60,792 bases of DNA from a bacterium. Lineage in GTDB: Bacteria > SAR324 > XYD2-FULL-50-16. A program made the translations under genes and the position numbers. This document shows, piece by piece, positions 44,751 through 54,493 of this stretch. Numbering within the stretch: the stretch's first letter is position 1; each line of letters begins with the position of its first letter. Below the pieces are notes generated by a model. The model was not told the origin of the DNA, searched no databases, and saw only the letters and a program-made list of their open reading frames with translations. The stretch is from contig JAHJTV010000032.1 of assembly GCA_018829445.1 (NCBI GenBank), positions 1 through 60,792 on the forward strand, in the 5' to 3' direction.

Positions 44751-47084
44751 ATGAGAAAACAAAGGGTTTCTCGTCTGTTTACTAATCATACAATAAAAAT
44801 GACCTGGTTTTCCTTTCTTATTCTTTTCAGTTTTTTTGCTTCCAGCTCACTGACTGCATTTATCTATTTTCAAAACCCCGAAAGCAGGCTCAGCCAGGCC
44901 TTCAGCTTTTTTCTTGCGACTGTTTCTTATTGGGCTTTTACAGAGTTTATGGAGAGGCATGTACTTGATTTGAGACTGGTAGCGTTCTGGGACGATATCG
45001 GAAGCATCTGGCTGCTTACTGTATCCGCTCTGTTGTATTTTATCCTGGTATACACAGAAAACAAACTGGCAGAAAACAAGCTGCTTTTTTATTCTATCTT
45101 CACAGTGGGTACGGTATTAAGCGGGATCGATTTTTACATTATTCGTTCTTCCCATTATCAGAGAGTATGGTGGGGGTGGAAGATCATATACGATGAGGAA
45201 TCTATCAGGAATCTATCCAATTTGACGATAATTGGCGGGTCGATAATCAGCGTGATTGCTATTATCTTATGTGTTCGCTACTGGCATAAAACCAAGGAAC
45301 CTGCCAAAAAGGATCAGGCAAAGCTTGTTTCATTCGGGCTGGGGATCATCGTTTTCATTGGTGTTCTCTCAGAAGGTATTCTGCCGTTGGCAACTTCCTT
45401 CTCCATTCCCCCGTTGACTGTTTGCTCGGTGATTCCGGCAAGTCTGTTTATCGGTTATGGTATCTGGAAGCATGAACTGTTTCTGCTGACCCCTGAAAAA
45501 GTCGCCAGAACTATTATCGACACCATGGGTGAAGCGCTGTTCTTATGTGATGAAAACAATAACATCATTGATCTGAACAACTATGCCAAAAAGCTGCTTC
45601 ATTGCTCAGCGGCATCCCTCAAGGGAAAATCCATCCATGAACTGGTCACAGATCGGCTGCCTCAATTACCGATCCCGGAGAGTTTTGAATCCAATACACT
45701 CTTCATCGATTACTTTGAAACCAATCTGAAAACCAAACACGGCGATCCTATTGCGGTACTATGTGCCATATCGGCTTTTTTCGGTCATAAGAGAATACCA
45801 AACGGCTTTATTTATAACTTTCGTGACATATCCGAGTTAAAAAAAGCGCAAAAGGAGCTGCAAAAGATCAATGCTTCCCTGGTGCAGTTCAAAGCGGCCA
45901 TTGAACAATCGATTGACGGTATTGTAGTAATAGATATGGAGGGCATCGTCCTATTTGCCAATCATGCCTGGGCCAGAATGCGTGATTGTTCAGTCTCGGA
46001 GATTGAAGGGCAACATATTAAGATGTTCAATTCTTCTGGACATTGGGAACAGGAAGTGGCGCTGCTGCATAAAAAAGCTCTTGAGGGTACCGGGTTTGAG
46101 ACCGAGATCAGCCATAAAAGAAAAGATGGAACCGAGATTCCTATCTGGATCAGCGTTGCTATCCAAAAAGATAGGAACAACAATCCGATCTCGTTTGTCG
46201 GGATCGCCCGGGACATTACTGAACGGAAAAAAGCGGAGAAGAAGGTCGAGGAGGCTAATCGGAAAATGATTGATGCTGCCCACAGAGCCGGAATGGCGGA
46301 AATCGCATCGGAAACCCTGCACAATGTCGGTAACCTTTTGAATAGTGTAAAAACATCAGCTCAGAATATAAACGATGTGTTCAGGAATTCCTCTCTTCCG
46401 AACTTTTTTAGGGCGAATTCATTATTAAGGGAAAACATCGATAATATTGAGCATTTTATAGTTAACGACTCAAAAGGGAAAAAGCTGCTGGAGTATTACC
46501 TGATGTTGGAGCAGGAATTCACCATGGAAAGCAAACAGATTCGAGAAGACACGCTTCGCTTGATCAGAAAGGTTAACATGATAGCAGATGTGGTTTCCGC
46601 ACAGAACAGTTATGTCGGCTTTGGCTCCTATACAGAGAATTACTCGCTGGCAATTCTGATTGAAGATGCGTTGAAGTTGGTCCCGTATCTGCCTGATCAA
46701 CTGGGAATAACAATTACCAAAAAATTTGAGGAGGTTCCAACCATTAAAATCCAGAAAACCAAATTGATCCATATCTTAATCAATCTGATTAATAATGCCA
46801 GAGATTCCATGCTGGAAAAGCCAATGGGTAATCGAAATCTAGAAATTTCCCTCAGGCAGGAAAACGATTTTGCTATCATTCAGGTTAAAGATAATGGAGT
46901 CGGGATAGACAAGAAAAACATCCCCAGAATTTTTACCCACGGTTTTACCACAAAAAAGGACGGTCATGGGTTTGGGCTGCACAGTAGTGCCAATTACATT
47001 GCGGAGATGAATGGTTCCATCTGGGTGGAAAACAACATAGAGGAAAGCGGAGCCTCCTTCTTCTTGAAACTGCCAATTGGGTGA
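44751..47084 (+). CDS. PAS-domain sensor histidine kinase with 7TM N-terminus
   Basis: About 777 residues. The first 260 residues contain about seven membrane segments, resembling the 7TM histidine-kinase N-domain. Two PAS domains follow (about 265-370, DTMGEALFLCDENNNI; about 385-495, SIDGIVVIDMEG, with the PAC motif RKDGTEIPIW). The dimerisation helix reads EIASETLHNVGNLLNSV, with the phospho-accepting His at about residue 524. The ATPase domain has NLINNARDSM (N box), DNGVGID (G1) and GHGFGLH (G2). No response regulator is adjacent. The signal is unknown. Confidence 0.92.
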   Translation: MRKQRVSRLFTNHTIKMTWFSFLILFSFFASSSLTAFIYFQNPESRLSQAFSFFLATVSYWAFTEFMERHVLDLRLVAFWDDIGSIWLLTVSALLYFILVYTENKLAENKLLFYSIFTVGTVLSGIDFYIIRSSHYQRVWWGWKIIYDEESIRNLSNLTIIGGSIISVIAIILCVRYWHKTKEPAKKDQAKLVSFGLGIIVFIGVLSEGILPLATSFSIPPLTVCSVIPASLFIGYGIWKHELFLLTPEKVARTIIDTMGEALFLCDENNNIIDLNNYAKKLLHCSAASLKGKSIHELVTDRLPQLPIPESFESNTLFIDYFETNLKTKHGDPIAVLCAISAFFGHKRIPNGFIYNFRDISELKKAQKELQKINASLVQFKAAIEQSIDGIVVIDMEGIVLFANHAWARMRDCSVSEIEGQHIKMFNSSGHWEQEVALLHKKALEGTGFETEISHKRKDGTEIPIWISVAIQKDRNNNPISFVGIARDITERKKAEKKVEEANRKMIDAAHRAGMAEIASETLHNVGNLLNSVKTSAQNINDVFRNSSLPNFFRANSLLRENIDNIEHFIVNDSKGKKLLEYYLMLEQEFTMESKQIREDTLRLIRKVNMIADVVSAQNSYVGFGSYTENYSLAILIEDALKLVPYLPDQLGITITKKFEEVPTIKIQKTKLIHILINLINNARDSMLEKPMGNRNLEISLRQENDFAIIQVKDNGVGIDKKNIPRIFTHGFTTKKDGHGFGLHSSANYIAEMNGSIWVENNIEESGASFFLKLPIG

Positions 47085-47241
47085 AATTGCTTGGATCCAA
47101 TAATAATGCTGGCTTCCCGAACGGATCGTCTGTTGCCAGCCAAGAATACATAAAAAGGGCAGAGCTCTTTCCCTGGAGACTCTTCGAGATTATCGTTTAA
47201 TTTGATACCAGATGGGTCGCCCATCTGGCAGGGTGGGAGGT

Positions 47242-48615
47242 TTACTCGACCATTTCAAAATGGCAGGTGAAATGTCTTAAGTATTTCTGTTGATATGTTA
47301 TGCGATATCCTGGAATGGAGTTCCTACTCTTCCAGACGGTTTCTATGACCTCAATTAGATAATCGACATGGCTTTGTGTATAAACCCGCCGGGGAAAAGC
47401 CAGACGTACCAACTCCAGGGGAGAGGCTGTCTCCCTGCCCTTTTCGTCGGTTGTTCCAAACATTACCGTTCCCAACTCCACCCCGCGTACACCACCTTCC
47501 AGATACAACTGGTTAACAATACCGATTCCAGGATACCGGAGCGGATCAACGTGAGGAAGGAATTTGGCGGCATCAATGAAAACCGCATGTCCGCCGGACG
47601 GTTGAACAATAGGAATACCGCGTTTGATGAGCCTGCTTGCGAGGTATTCCATGGTTGCATGTCGATAAATCTGGTAATCGATTTCCAGGGCTTCCATCAA
47701 ACCAACCGCAATTGCTTCCAGGTCTCGTCCTGCCAAACCGCCGTAGGTGGGAAATCCTTCCCGCATGATTAGAAGGTTTCTGAACTGTTCTTCCCATTCA
47801 TCAGAGTTGCAGGCCAGAAAACCACCGATGTTGGCTAATCCATCCTTTTTACAACTCATGGTGGCCCCATCGGCGTAGCTGAACATCTCCTGCGCTATCT
47901 CCAAAAGTGATCTATCGGCATAGCCAGGTTCTCTTTCATGGATGAAAAACGCGTTTTCCGCAAACCGACAACAATCGATCAAAAGCGGAATACCATACTG
48001 ATTCAGTTGTTTTTTTACATTGCGAATGTTTTCCATGGATACCGGCTGACCGCCTCCGGTGTTGTTGGTGACTGTTATCATACAAAACGGAATCCTATCC
48101 ACACTGTATTCCCGAATACACCTATCCAGTTTTTCGATGTCCATATTTCCTTTGAACGAGGCAATTTTAGCCGTTTCCAGTCCTTCATCACACAACAGGT
48201 TCATGGCAATCCCACCCGAAAATTCAATATTGGCGCGGGTAGTATCAAAATGACTGTTGTTGGGAATGATATCTCCCTTCTTAATCAAGGTGCTCGCCAG
48301 AATGGATTCCGCTGCTCTTCCCTGGTGAGTCGGCAGAATATGATTGAATCCGGTAATGGTTTTTACAGTTTTTTCAAAATTTATCCACGATTTACTGCCA
48401 GCGTAACTCTCATCACCCAGCATCATTGCGGCCCACTGCTTAGTAGACATTGCACCGGTCCCACTGTCCGTCAACAGATCAATACAGCAATCTTCAGCCT
48501 TCAATAGAAAAACATTGAACTCAGCTGCTTTCAATGCCGCTTCCCTTTCCTCTCGGGAGATGATTTTTATTGGCTCGGTTGTTTTGATTCGAAATGGTTC
48601 AATAATTGTTTTCAT
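47242..48615 (-). CDS. tnaA: Tryptophanase (beta-eliminating lyase)
   Basis: The 457-residue PLP enzyme has the lysine in MSCKKDGLANIGG (Lys257), Gly99-Arg100, Asn185, Asp214 and Arg217, at the numbers of tyrosine phenol-lyase. Specificity residues favour tryptophanase: Asp124 instead of Thr, His448 (LRHFT) instead of Phe, and Leu in VELG where tyrosine phenol-lyase has Arg381. Some motifs (GGLAGRDLEA, PRRVYT) are lyase-like, so it is an intermediate member. It would split tryptophan to indole, pyruvate and ammonia. No tryptophan permease is next to it. Confidence 0.88.
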   Translation of the reverse strand: MKTIIEPFRIKTTEPIKIISREEREAALKAAEFNVFLLKAEDCCIDLLTDSGTGAMSTKQWAAMMLGDESYAGSKSWINFEKTVKTITGFNHILPTHQGRAAESILASTLIKKGDIIPNNSHFDTTRANIEFSGGIAMNLLCDEGLETAKIASFKGNMDIEKLDRCIREYSVDRIPFCMITVTNNTGGGQPVSMENIRNVKKQLNQYGIPLLIDCCRFAENAFFIHEREPGYADRSLLEIAQEMFSYADGATMSCKKDGLANIGGFLACNSDEWEEQFRNLLIMREGFPTYGGLAGRDLEAIAVGLMEALEIDYQIYRHATMEYLASRLIKRGIPIVQPSGGHAVFIDAAKFLPHVDPLRYPGIGIVNQLYLEGGVRGVELGTVMFGTTDEKGRETASPLELVRLAFPRRVYTQSHVDYLIEVIETVWKSRNSIPGYRITYQQKYLRHFTCHFEMVE

Positions 48616-48787
48616 TGTCTACTCTCATTCAATTGAATGGATATGCCTCGATAAATGGAAAGCCTGAAATTCGATAGTACGAAATCGGAGTCGATTCAAA
48701 TCTCGGCAAAGAAGCACGATAGATATTAAGGGTAGTCTCTGCACCAATCTAAATCGATCAAACCGGTGATATCAAACGGTTGTTCAT

Positions 48788-49212
48788 TTAAGATCCCTGG
48801 ATAAGAATACCATGGATGAACGCCCAAATCAGCAACGAAAAATAGGAAAGCCATTCCCAAATTGCCGGTGAGTTTTGATTTCTCCCAGTATCTATGTTTA
48901 TCGCAGTCAACATCACCAAAAAGATGGAAAATATCGCCGACATTAGAAATCCGAATAATGGAACACAAAGCGGAAATCCACCCAGAATAAGCTCAACAAC
49001 ACTACAAAAAGCCCCGTATAAAGCCGTTCCTCCGAAAAAAAACAGGGCTGAAAAAGCATGAAGTTTGTATGATCGATTTGCGGGAATGATACCAACAAAG
49101 AACTGTCCCATAGAAGCGATACACCCATTTATCAGTATAATGGAAGTAAAAAGTGAATCAGCTCCCATTTTTTCCAGAAACAGACTAGGATAGGTGACAA
49201 ACGAGTCGATGA
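48788..49212 (-). pseudogene. Membrane protein (DUF998-like), 5' end replaced by a transposon
   Basis: The remaining frame encodes LIDSFVTYPSLFLEKMGAD and about five membrane segments (GCIASMGQFFVGIIP, HAFSALFFFGGTALYGAF and later). It is open straight into the transposon at 49213, where the reading would continue with element-derived residues. The natural start is missing and no start lies beyond the element on the other side. It resembles DUF998 membrane proteins. It may be inactive, or express from an internal Met. Confidence 0.6.
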
Positions 49213-49239
49213 GGGGACGTTGTTGACAAAGTATACAAA
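49213..49239. repeat. Left terminal inverted repeat
   Basis: 27-bp inverted repeat matching 50273-50299 at 26 of 27 positions. Confidence 0.9.
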
Positions 49240-49303
49240 TATGGATATTGTTGATCATACTAAAAACATACTTATCACAATAAGGAAAAAAGGAGGAAAA
49301 CAA

Positions 49304-50272
49304 ATGCCAAGGGGACCGAGGCTTGATTCACCAGGGACATTACACCATGTAATGATAAGAGGGATCGAAAAGCGTGATATTGTTGATAATGACATAGATC
49401 GCTTGGATTTTGTTTCCCGAATGGGGGAAGTTGCCGTGAGTACCAAAACCAGCATCTACGCATGGGCACTGATGAATAATCACGCTCATATCTTACTTCG
49501 AAGTGGTGAAGCCGGTCTTTCCATGTTCATGCGTCGACTTCTGTCCGGTTACGCGTCATCATACAACCGCAGGCATCATCGGTACGGGCATCTTTTTCAA
49601 AACAGGTACAAATCCATCATCTGCCAGGAAGATTTATATTTTATGGAACTTGTGAGGTATATACATTTAAATCCTTTAAGAACAGGTATCGTTGACTCAC
49701 TAACAAAGCTGGATCACTACAAATGGTGTGGGCATTCTGTCGTACTAAACCGTCGGAAAAATGAATGGCAGGACAGAGATTATGTACTAGTTTGGTTTGG
49801 CAAGCGCGAAAAGGAAGCACAAAAAGCGTACCGGGAATTTGTTAAAAGTGGAATTGATCAGGGAAAAAGACCTGAATTGACTGGCGGAGGGTTAATTCGG
49901 TCCATGGGAGGATGGTCTGCTGTCAAAACGTTACGGAAAAAAAAGATACAAGAAAAAGGTGATGAAAGAATTCTTGGTCGCGGAGAATTTGTATCGGAAG
50001 TCATAAATCAGGCAGAAGAGAAGATAAAACAACAACTGGGGATGTCTAAAAAGTTGCATAACCGAATTAGTGAAGAACTCATGAGCGTATGCAAACAACA
50101 CAACATAGAATTGACAGTGCTTCGATCGGGAACCAGACGTCATCCGCTACCTCAAATCAGAAAAACACTTGCAATCAAATTCGTGAATCAATGGGGGATA
50201 TCACTGGCTGAAACAGCACGACAGTTGGGTGTTACGACATCAGCAATAGCACAGATACTACGTAGAAATTAG
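49304..50272 (+). CDS. REP-associated/IS200-like tyrosine transposase with C-terminal HTH
   Basis: From the ATG at 49304, chosen by AGGAGG at 49291-49296, the protein has 322 residues; an upstream TTG start would run into the inverted repeat. The N-terminal Y1 domain shows MPRGPRLDSPGTLHHVMIRG, the HUH motif NNHAHIL and ELVRYIHLNPLR, with the catalytic tyrosine. The C-terminal 100 residues hold a DnaA-like helix-turn-helix (SLAETARQLGVTTSAIAQIL). It nicks and rejoins single-stranded DNA. Its stop codon meets the right inverted repeat. Confidence 0.9.
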   Translation: MPRGPRLDSPGTLHHVMIRGIEKRDIVDNDIDRLDFVSRMGEVAVSTKTSIYAWALMNNHAHILLRSGEAGLSMFMRRLLSGYASSYNRRHHRYGHLFQNRYKSIICQEDLYFMELVRYIHLNPLRTGIVDSLTKLDHYKWCGHSVVLNRRKNEWQDRDYVLVWFGKREKEAQKAYREFVKSGIDQGKRPELTGGGLIRSMGGWSAVKTLRKKKIQEKGDERILGRGEFVSEVINQAEEKIKQQLGMSKKLHNRISEELMSVCKQHNIELTVLRSGTRRHPLPQIRKTLAIKFVNQWGISLAETARQLGVTTSAIAQILRRN

Positions 50273-50299
50273 TTTGTATACTTAGTCAACAACGTCCCC
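50273..50299. repeat. Right terminal inverted repeat
   Basis: Inverted copy of 49213-49239; begins immediately after the transposase stop codon. Confidence 0.9.
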
Positions 50300-50329
50300 A
50301 AAATACGAATTAGTCACAAGGAAAAGAGA

Positions 50330-52831
50330 ATGTCTTCCATACCTGTTACAAATCATGAACTTCAACTCGTGGATAGTTTTGTGGAGCAGACCGGGTGCAA
50401 CATTTTTTTAACCGGGAAAGCAGGCACGGGCAAGACAACTTTTCTCAAAAGTCTCCATGAGAGGACTGATAAGAGGTTGATTATCACCGCACCGACAGGT
50501 GTTGCTGCTATTAACGCCGGAGGCGTGACGCTTCATTCCTTTTTTCAACTCCCTTTGGGTCCTTTTGTACCTGGAAGTGATGGATTCGAAAGGGGCGACC
50601 GACGTCAATTCAGGTTCAGTAAACAAAAGAAGGATATTCTCAAGAGCCTCGATTTACTGGTGATCGATGAAATCAGTATGGTACGGGCAGATCTGCTTGA
50701 CGCAGTGGATTCTGTTTTACGCCGTTACCGTCGTAACAATCTTCCCTTTGGCGGTGTCCAGCTCCTTATGATCGGTGACCTACACCAACTGCCTCCTGTA
50801 GCTAAAAGGGAGGAATGGGCGTTGTTGCGGCAGCACTATGATTCGGTCTATTTCTTCAGCAGCAAATCTTTAGCTCGATCGGGGTTTATCACCATAGAAT
50901 TAAAGCATATCTATCGTCAGACTGACGAAAGTTTCATTAATATTCTCAATCTATTGCGAGACAACCAGCTTGATGAAGCGTCGATTGCCGAACTCAACAA
51001 GCGCTATGTGAAAGATTTTGCCCCGAAAAACGATTCGGGATATATCACCCTCACCACTCATAACCTCAGCGCAGAGACGATAAATAATAACAGACTTCAA
51101 GGACTTTCCGGAAAAATTCATTATTTTAGGGCTGAAATTAGCGGCGAATTCCACAAACACAGCTATCCTGCCCCCGAAGAACTCCAACTCAAAAAGGGAG
51201 CTCAAGTGATGTTTCTTCGAAACGACAATTCCGCCGAAAAACTCTATTACAACGGAAGAATCGGGAAAGTCGTAAGTATTACTGCTGATGATATCAAAGT
51301 TGTCTGCCCCGGCGATGAGAAGGTCATTACTGTTGAACCTGCTACCTGGGAGAATATAAAATATACCCTGAACAATGAAAAATCAGAGATTGAAGCGGAT
51401 ATCATCGGCCTATTCAAACAGTTTCCGTTAAAACTTGCCTGGGCCATTACAATCCATAAAAGCCAGGGCCTTACCTTTGAAAAAGCGATTATCGACTCCG
51501 AAGATGCGTTTGTGCATGGTCAAACCTATGTGGCCTTGAGCAGATGTAAAACCCTTAACGGCGTGGTGCTGAGTTCTCCGATCTCTTCACGTGGAATTAA
51601 AAAGGATCAAGCAATAAGGGATTTTGATATCAGTACGAGGCAAAATCCACCCTCGCATGAGCATCTAGAAAAAGCCAAAGCCGGTTTTCAGCAGGAATTA
51701 CTCCTTGATTGCTTTGATTTTAAAACATTAAAAAACTGTCTTACCAATCTCGTCCGCTTGTTTCAGGGTCACACAGGAACGGTTCGTATTACAGGAACCG
51801 AAGATTTGAAGCAGACTTTAGGTAAGGCGAATCAGGATATTTTTATTGTTGGCGAGAAATTCGGTCATCAACTGCGAAGACTTTTTCAAAATGGCAATCT
51901 TCCGGAGTCCGATCCACAGATTCTGGAACGGATAACCAAAGCATCAGGGTGGTTTTCGGATAAGTTCAAGGAGGTTTTCGGAGATTCAATAGACAAACTG
52001 CGTTTTGAGACCGATAATTCGATCCTTGAAGTTAAAATTAATGAGGCGTCAACCCAACTCAAAAAAGAGATTGCGGTTAAGCTTGAAGGGATAAAATCCC
52101 TGGAAAACGGGTTCTCCCCCTCCGATTTTCTGCGCAAGGTTTCTCTGGCCAGGATCGGTCAAACTTCTCAAAAAAATACAAATCCTCAACCTTTGAATGT
52201 TTCAGAATCGGATACAGACCACCCGGAGCTGGTTTCCGATCTTAAGAAATGGCGGTCACAAAAAGCGGAAGATGAGGAGAAAGCAAAACATCAGATCCTT
52301 CCTCAGCGAGCTTTGCATCAAATTGTGGAAACTCTTCCCTTAGACATTTCCGGTTTGAAAAAAATAAAGGGATTGGGGAAGAAAACAGTTCAGAAATACG
52401 GAAAGGACATCATCGCTGTCGTTTCCGGATATCGGGAGAAACACGGAATAATAGCAATTGAACCGTCTGCCCCTGCAAGCCGTCGTGAAAAACAGGGAGT
52501 TTTAAAGGAGAAGATCTCCGAAACTAAAAGGATTAGTTACGAATTGTTCAATAGCGGATTAACCATTGATGAAATTGCAGAAAAACGAGGTCTTGTAAAA
52601 ACCACAATCGAAGGCCACTTAAGCTTTTTCATCGAACAGAGCAAACTCGATATCAACAGACTCCTATCCAAAGAGAAGCAGGAAATGATCAAGAGAAAGC
52701 TCAGGGCTGACGATAATAAATCGTTGAGCACAATCAGAGAAGAACTTGGCGATACCTTCTCCTACGGTGAGATAAAAATGGTACTGGCCTTTCAAAACAA
52801 GGTAAAGAGATCGAAAGAGCTAGAGCACTAG
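50330..52831 (+). CDS. Pif1-like helicase with HRDC and C-terminal HTH
   Basis: The 833-residue protein has Walker A GKAGTGKTT, the Pif1-type TAPTGVAAINAGGVTLHSFF, Walker B VIDEISMV, GDLHQLPPV and the C-terminal helicase motifs (AITIHKSQGLTFEKA, YVALSRCKTL). The C-terminal third contains an HRDC-like region (ISGLKKIKGLGKKTVQKYG) and a helix-turn-helix of the HTH_40 type (GLTIDEIAEKRGLVKTTIEGHL). It unwinds DNA in repair or replication restart. It starts just after the transposon; its ribosome-binding site is AAGGAAAAGAGA. Confidence 0.9.
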   Translation: MSSIPVTNHELQLVDSFVEQTGCNIFLTGKAGTGKTTFLKSLHERTDKRLIITAPTGVAAINAGGVTLHSFFQLPLGPFVPGSDGFERGDRRQFRFSKQKKDILKSLDLLVIDEISMVRADLLDAVDSVLRRYRRNNLPFGGVQLLMIGDLHQLPPVAKREEWALLRQHYDSVYFFSSKSLARSGFITIELKHIYRQTDESFINILNLLRDNQLDEASIAELNKRYVKDFAPKNDSGYITLTTHNLSAETINNNRLQGLSGKIHYFRAEISGEFHKHSYPAPEELQLKKGAQVMFLRNDNSAEKLYYNGRIGKVVSITADDIKVVCPGDEKVITVEPATWENIKYTLNNEKSEIEADIIGLFKQFPLKLAWAITIHKSQGLTFEKAIIDSEDAFVHGQTYVALSRCKTLNGVVLSSPISSRGIKKDQAIRDFDISTRQNPPSHEHLEKAKAGFQQELLLDCFDFKTLKNCLTNLVRLFQGHTGTVRITGTEDLKQTLGKANQDIFIVGEKFGHQLRRLFQNGNLPESDPQILERITKASGWFSDKFKEVFGDSIDKLRFETDNSILEVKINEASTQLKKEIAVKLEGIKSLENGFSPSDFLRKVSLARIGQTSQKNTNPQPLNVSESDTDHPELVSDLKKWRSQKAEDEEKAKHQILPQRALHQIVETLPLDISGLKKIKGLGKKTVQKYGKDIIAVVSGYREKHGIIAIEPSAPASRREKQGVLKEKISETKRISYELFNSGLTIDEIAEKRGLVKTTIEGHLSFFIEQSKLDINRLLSKEKQEMIKRKLRADDNKSLSTIREELGDTFSYGEIKMVLAFQNKVKRSKELEH

Positions 52832-53740
52832 TTTATCGACAAGTTGGATCATTTCGGGAGTTCTCGGTTTGGCTATGTAGTTGTCTGCCCCAACGTCCTG
52901 ACATTTTACCTTCATCTGCTCATCGATCAGGGAGCTAAAAATTAATACGGGAATATCGAGCTTCATTTTCTTTTTCACATGGCGGCATAAGGTAAGACCA
53001 TCCATCTGCGGCATTTCAATATCGGTCAACAACGCGTGATATTTATCTGAAAACTTGATCCCGCTTTTTTGGGCTTCTCTTATGTACTGCTGGATGGCGT
53101 CAAATGCCTTTTGGCCGTTTTCAAATGGTAAAACATTATACCCCGCCCTTTTCAAAAAACGCGTAATGTTTTTTCGGATGAATCCGGAATCTTCGGCAAA
53201 GAGGATTGTCTTCCCATTTCGTATCTTCTGTAATTCCTGTTCTTCTATAATTCCCGTTCCATCCACTTTTTCCAAGTCTGGATTCAGTTCGAACACCAGT
53301 TTTTCAAAATCAACCAGCAGAATATTCTTTCCGCTTATGACCAGTGTCCCTGTAAAACGGGGATTATAGTTGGAAAGCAATTGATCCATCGATTGAATCT
53401 GTTCCCAGTTGGCCCGGTGAATTCTGTTGACACCGTTGATATAGAAAGCCGTGATTATGTCGTTAAAAGTCGTCACCAGAACAACATCCCTTTCACCTTC
53501 CTGTTTCTCTGTCCGAAACAGCGCCATGTTAAGATCGATCAAATCAACGGTCTGACCACGCCAGAGATACGATCCCAGAAGAGAATCGGGACCATTGGGA
53601 ATAACGGTTAAACTTTCGGGAAGGAATTGGATAATCTGAACGATTTTGGCAACGTTAACGCCAAAGCTTTGTTCACCAAGGTAGAATTCCAAGAATTCAG
53701 CTTCATTGGTACCGCTTTCCAGTAAAATTTCTTCTGCCAT
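52820..53740 (-). CDS. cheV: Chemotaxis protein CheV
   Basis: The 306-residue protein has an N-terminal CheW domain (FLEFYLGEQSFGVNVAKIVQII, then GSYLWRGQTVDLIDL) and a C-terminal receiver domain: TILFAEDSGFIRK, phospho-acceptor Asp in LLTDIEMPQMDGL, and the Lys in AKPR. CheV couples receptors to CheA and is tuned by phosphorylation. It is convergent with the helicase gene, overlapping its end by 12 bp. No other chemotaxis gene is in the window. Confidence 0.95.
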   Translation of the reverse strand: MAEEILLESGTNEAEFLEFYLGEQSFGVNVAKIVQIIQFLPESLTVIPNGPDSLLGSYLWRGQTVDLIDLNMALFRTEKQEGERDVVLVTTFNDIITAFYINGVNRIHRANWEQIQSMDQLLSNYNPRFTGTLVISGKNILLVDFEKLVFELNPDLEKVDGTGIIEEQELQKIRNGKTILFAEDSGFIRKNITRFLKRAGYNVLPFENGQKAFDAIQQYIREAQKSGIKFSDKYHALLTDIEMPQMDGLTLCRHVKKKMKLDIPVLIFSSLIDEQMKVKCQDVGADNYIAKPRTPEMIQLVDKLVL

Positions 53741-54420
53741 GGGATCCCATAAAAAAGTGCTGGAGATTAAATTAAAATCCGATGAAGTTCAACCATTCTG
53801 CCGCCAAAACACCTCCGCCACCGTTTATCATCACATTGGTGTCTGGGAAATCCGAGAAATCACAAAACGCGACCCTGTTGAGAAGCAAAACCAAGGATTT
53901 GAACCTCCTTCCCACATTCATCCAAAAGTTCTTTGCCTTGTGTTTTTAACTAATGGCTGTAAACAGACAATAATCTTATTGTTAAGACTATAATATAGAT
54001 TGTTGCAAACTCATAATCAATTAATATCTGGTGTCTTAACAACAACGCTCTGATTTTATCCATAGTTTAGCCCGAAATGGAAAGATTCAATTTGAAATTC
54101 GATATACCTGCAACTGCAGATAGCTATTCCTCTGCCAGGCGGTAAAGCATTTGGATCAGGTACAAACCTGAATGCAAATATCTGACACATGACTATCGAA
54201 GAGAAAATATTGCGACTGACCTCCATCTGAATGAACTTCGATCCGGGAAAGCAATGGGGAGGGGGTATACATAGCCCGTTCTTTCGGTATTTTATGGAAT
54301 TTTTAACTGGAATGCTCCATGAATTGGAGATGATAACAGACTGGGGATTTGTCATATTACATTTTTATATCATTGAAATCATTTAGGTACATGATGGCTA
54401 AATTTTTCCCCCAAAGCAGA
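53741..54420. other. Gene-free stretch between cheV and csoR
   Basis: A minus-strand frame (54056-54355) lacks a ribosome-binding site and any domain. One GGATTTGAACC resembles a tRNA T-arm read in reverse, but no cloverleaf can be folded around it. Nothing else was seen. Confidence 0.55.
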
Positions 54421-54430
54421 GAAGATTGAA

Positions 54431-54459
54431 TTGACTAATACCCTACCTGGGTATACTAT
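54431..54459 (+). promoter_or_regulatory. Copper-responsive promoter with CsoR operator
   Basis: TTGACT at 54431-54436 and TACTAT at 54454-54459 form a promoter with a 17-bp spacer. Between them lies ATACCC-TACCT-GGGTAT (54438-54454), the known CsoR operator shape. It precedes csoR by about 35 bp, fitting autorepression of csoR-copA. Confidence 0.8.
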
Positions 54460-54493
54460 GAAGTAAATAAACAAATTTCACTTGGAGGAGAAT

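Larger units (their letters stand above)
49213..50299. mobile_element. 1.09-kb Y1-transposase element with 27-bp terminal inverted repeats
   Basis: The left end 49213-49239 and right end 50273-50299 are inverted repeats of 27 bp with one mismatch, starting GGGGACGTTGTTGAC. They enclose one gene, a Y1 (HUH) transposase. Ordinary IS200/IS605 elements have no inverted ends, only subterminal hairpins. No target duplication is seen, which fits HUH chemistry. The element interrupts a membrane-protein gene at its left side. Confidence 0.85.

Noticed and set aside
47938..48507. 189-codon frame antisense to tryptophanase
   Set aside because: Shadow of a well-conserved gene; no independent support.
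48726..48785. Possible TnaC-like leader ending DLDWCRDYP-stop before tnaA
   Set aside because: The W and final Pro are present but the WFNID pattern and its spacing are absent, and no start with a ribosome-binding site is in frame.
53890..53915. Reverse-strand tRNA T-arm-like sequence GGTTCAAATCC
   Set aside because: The stem pairs poorly and no acceptor or anticodon arm can be found at tRNA distance.
54056..54355. Minus-strand frame of 99 codons
   Set aside because: No ribosome-binding site or domain; lies in an AT-rich promoter region.
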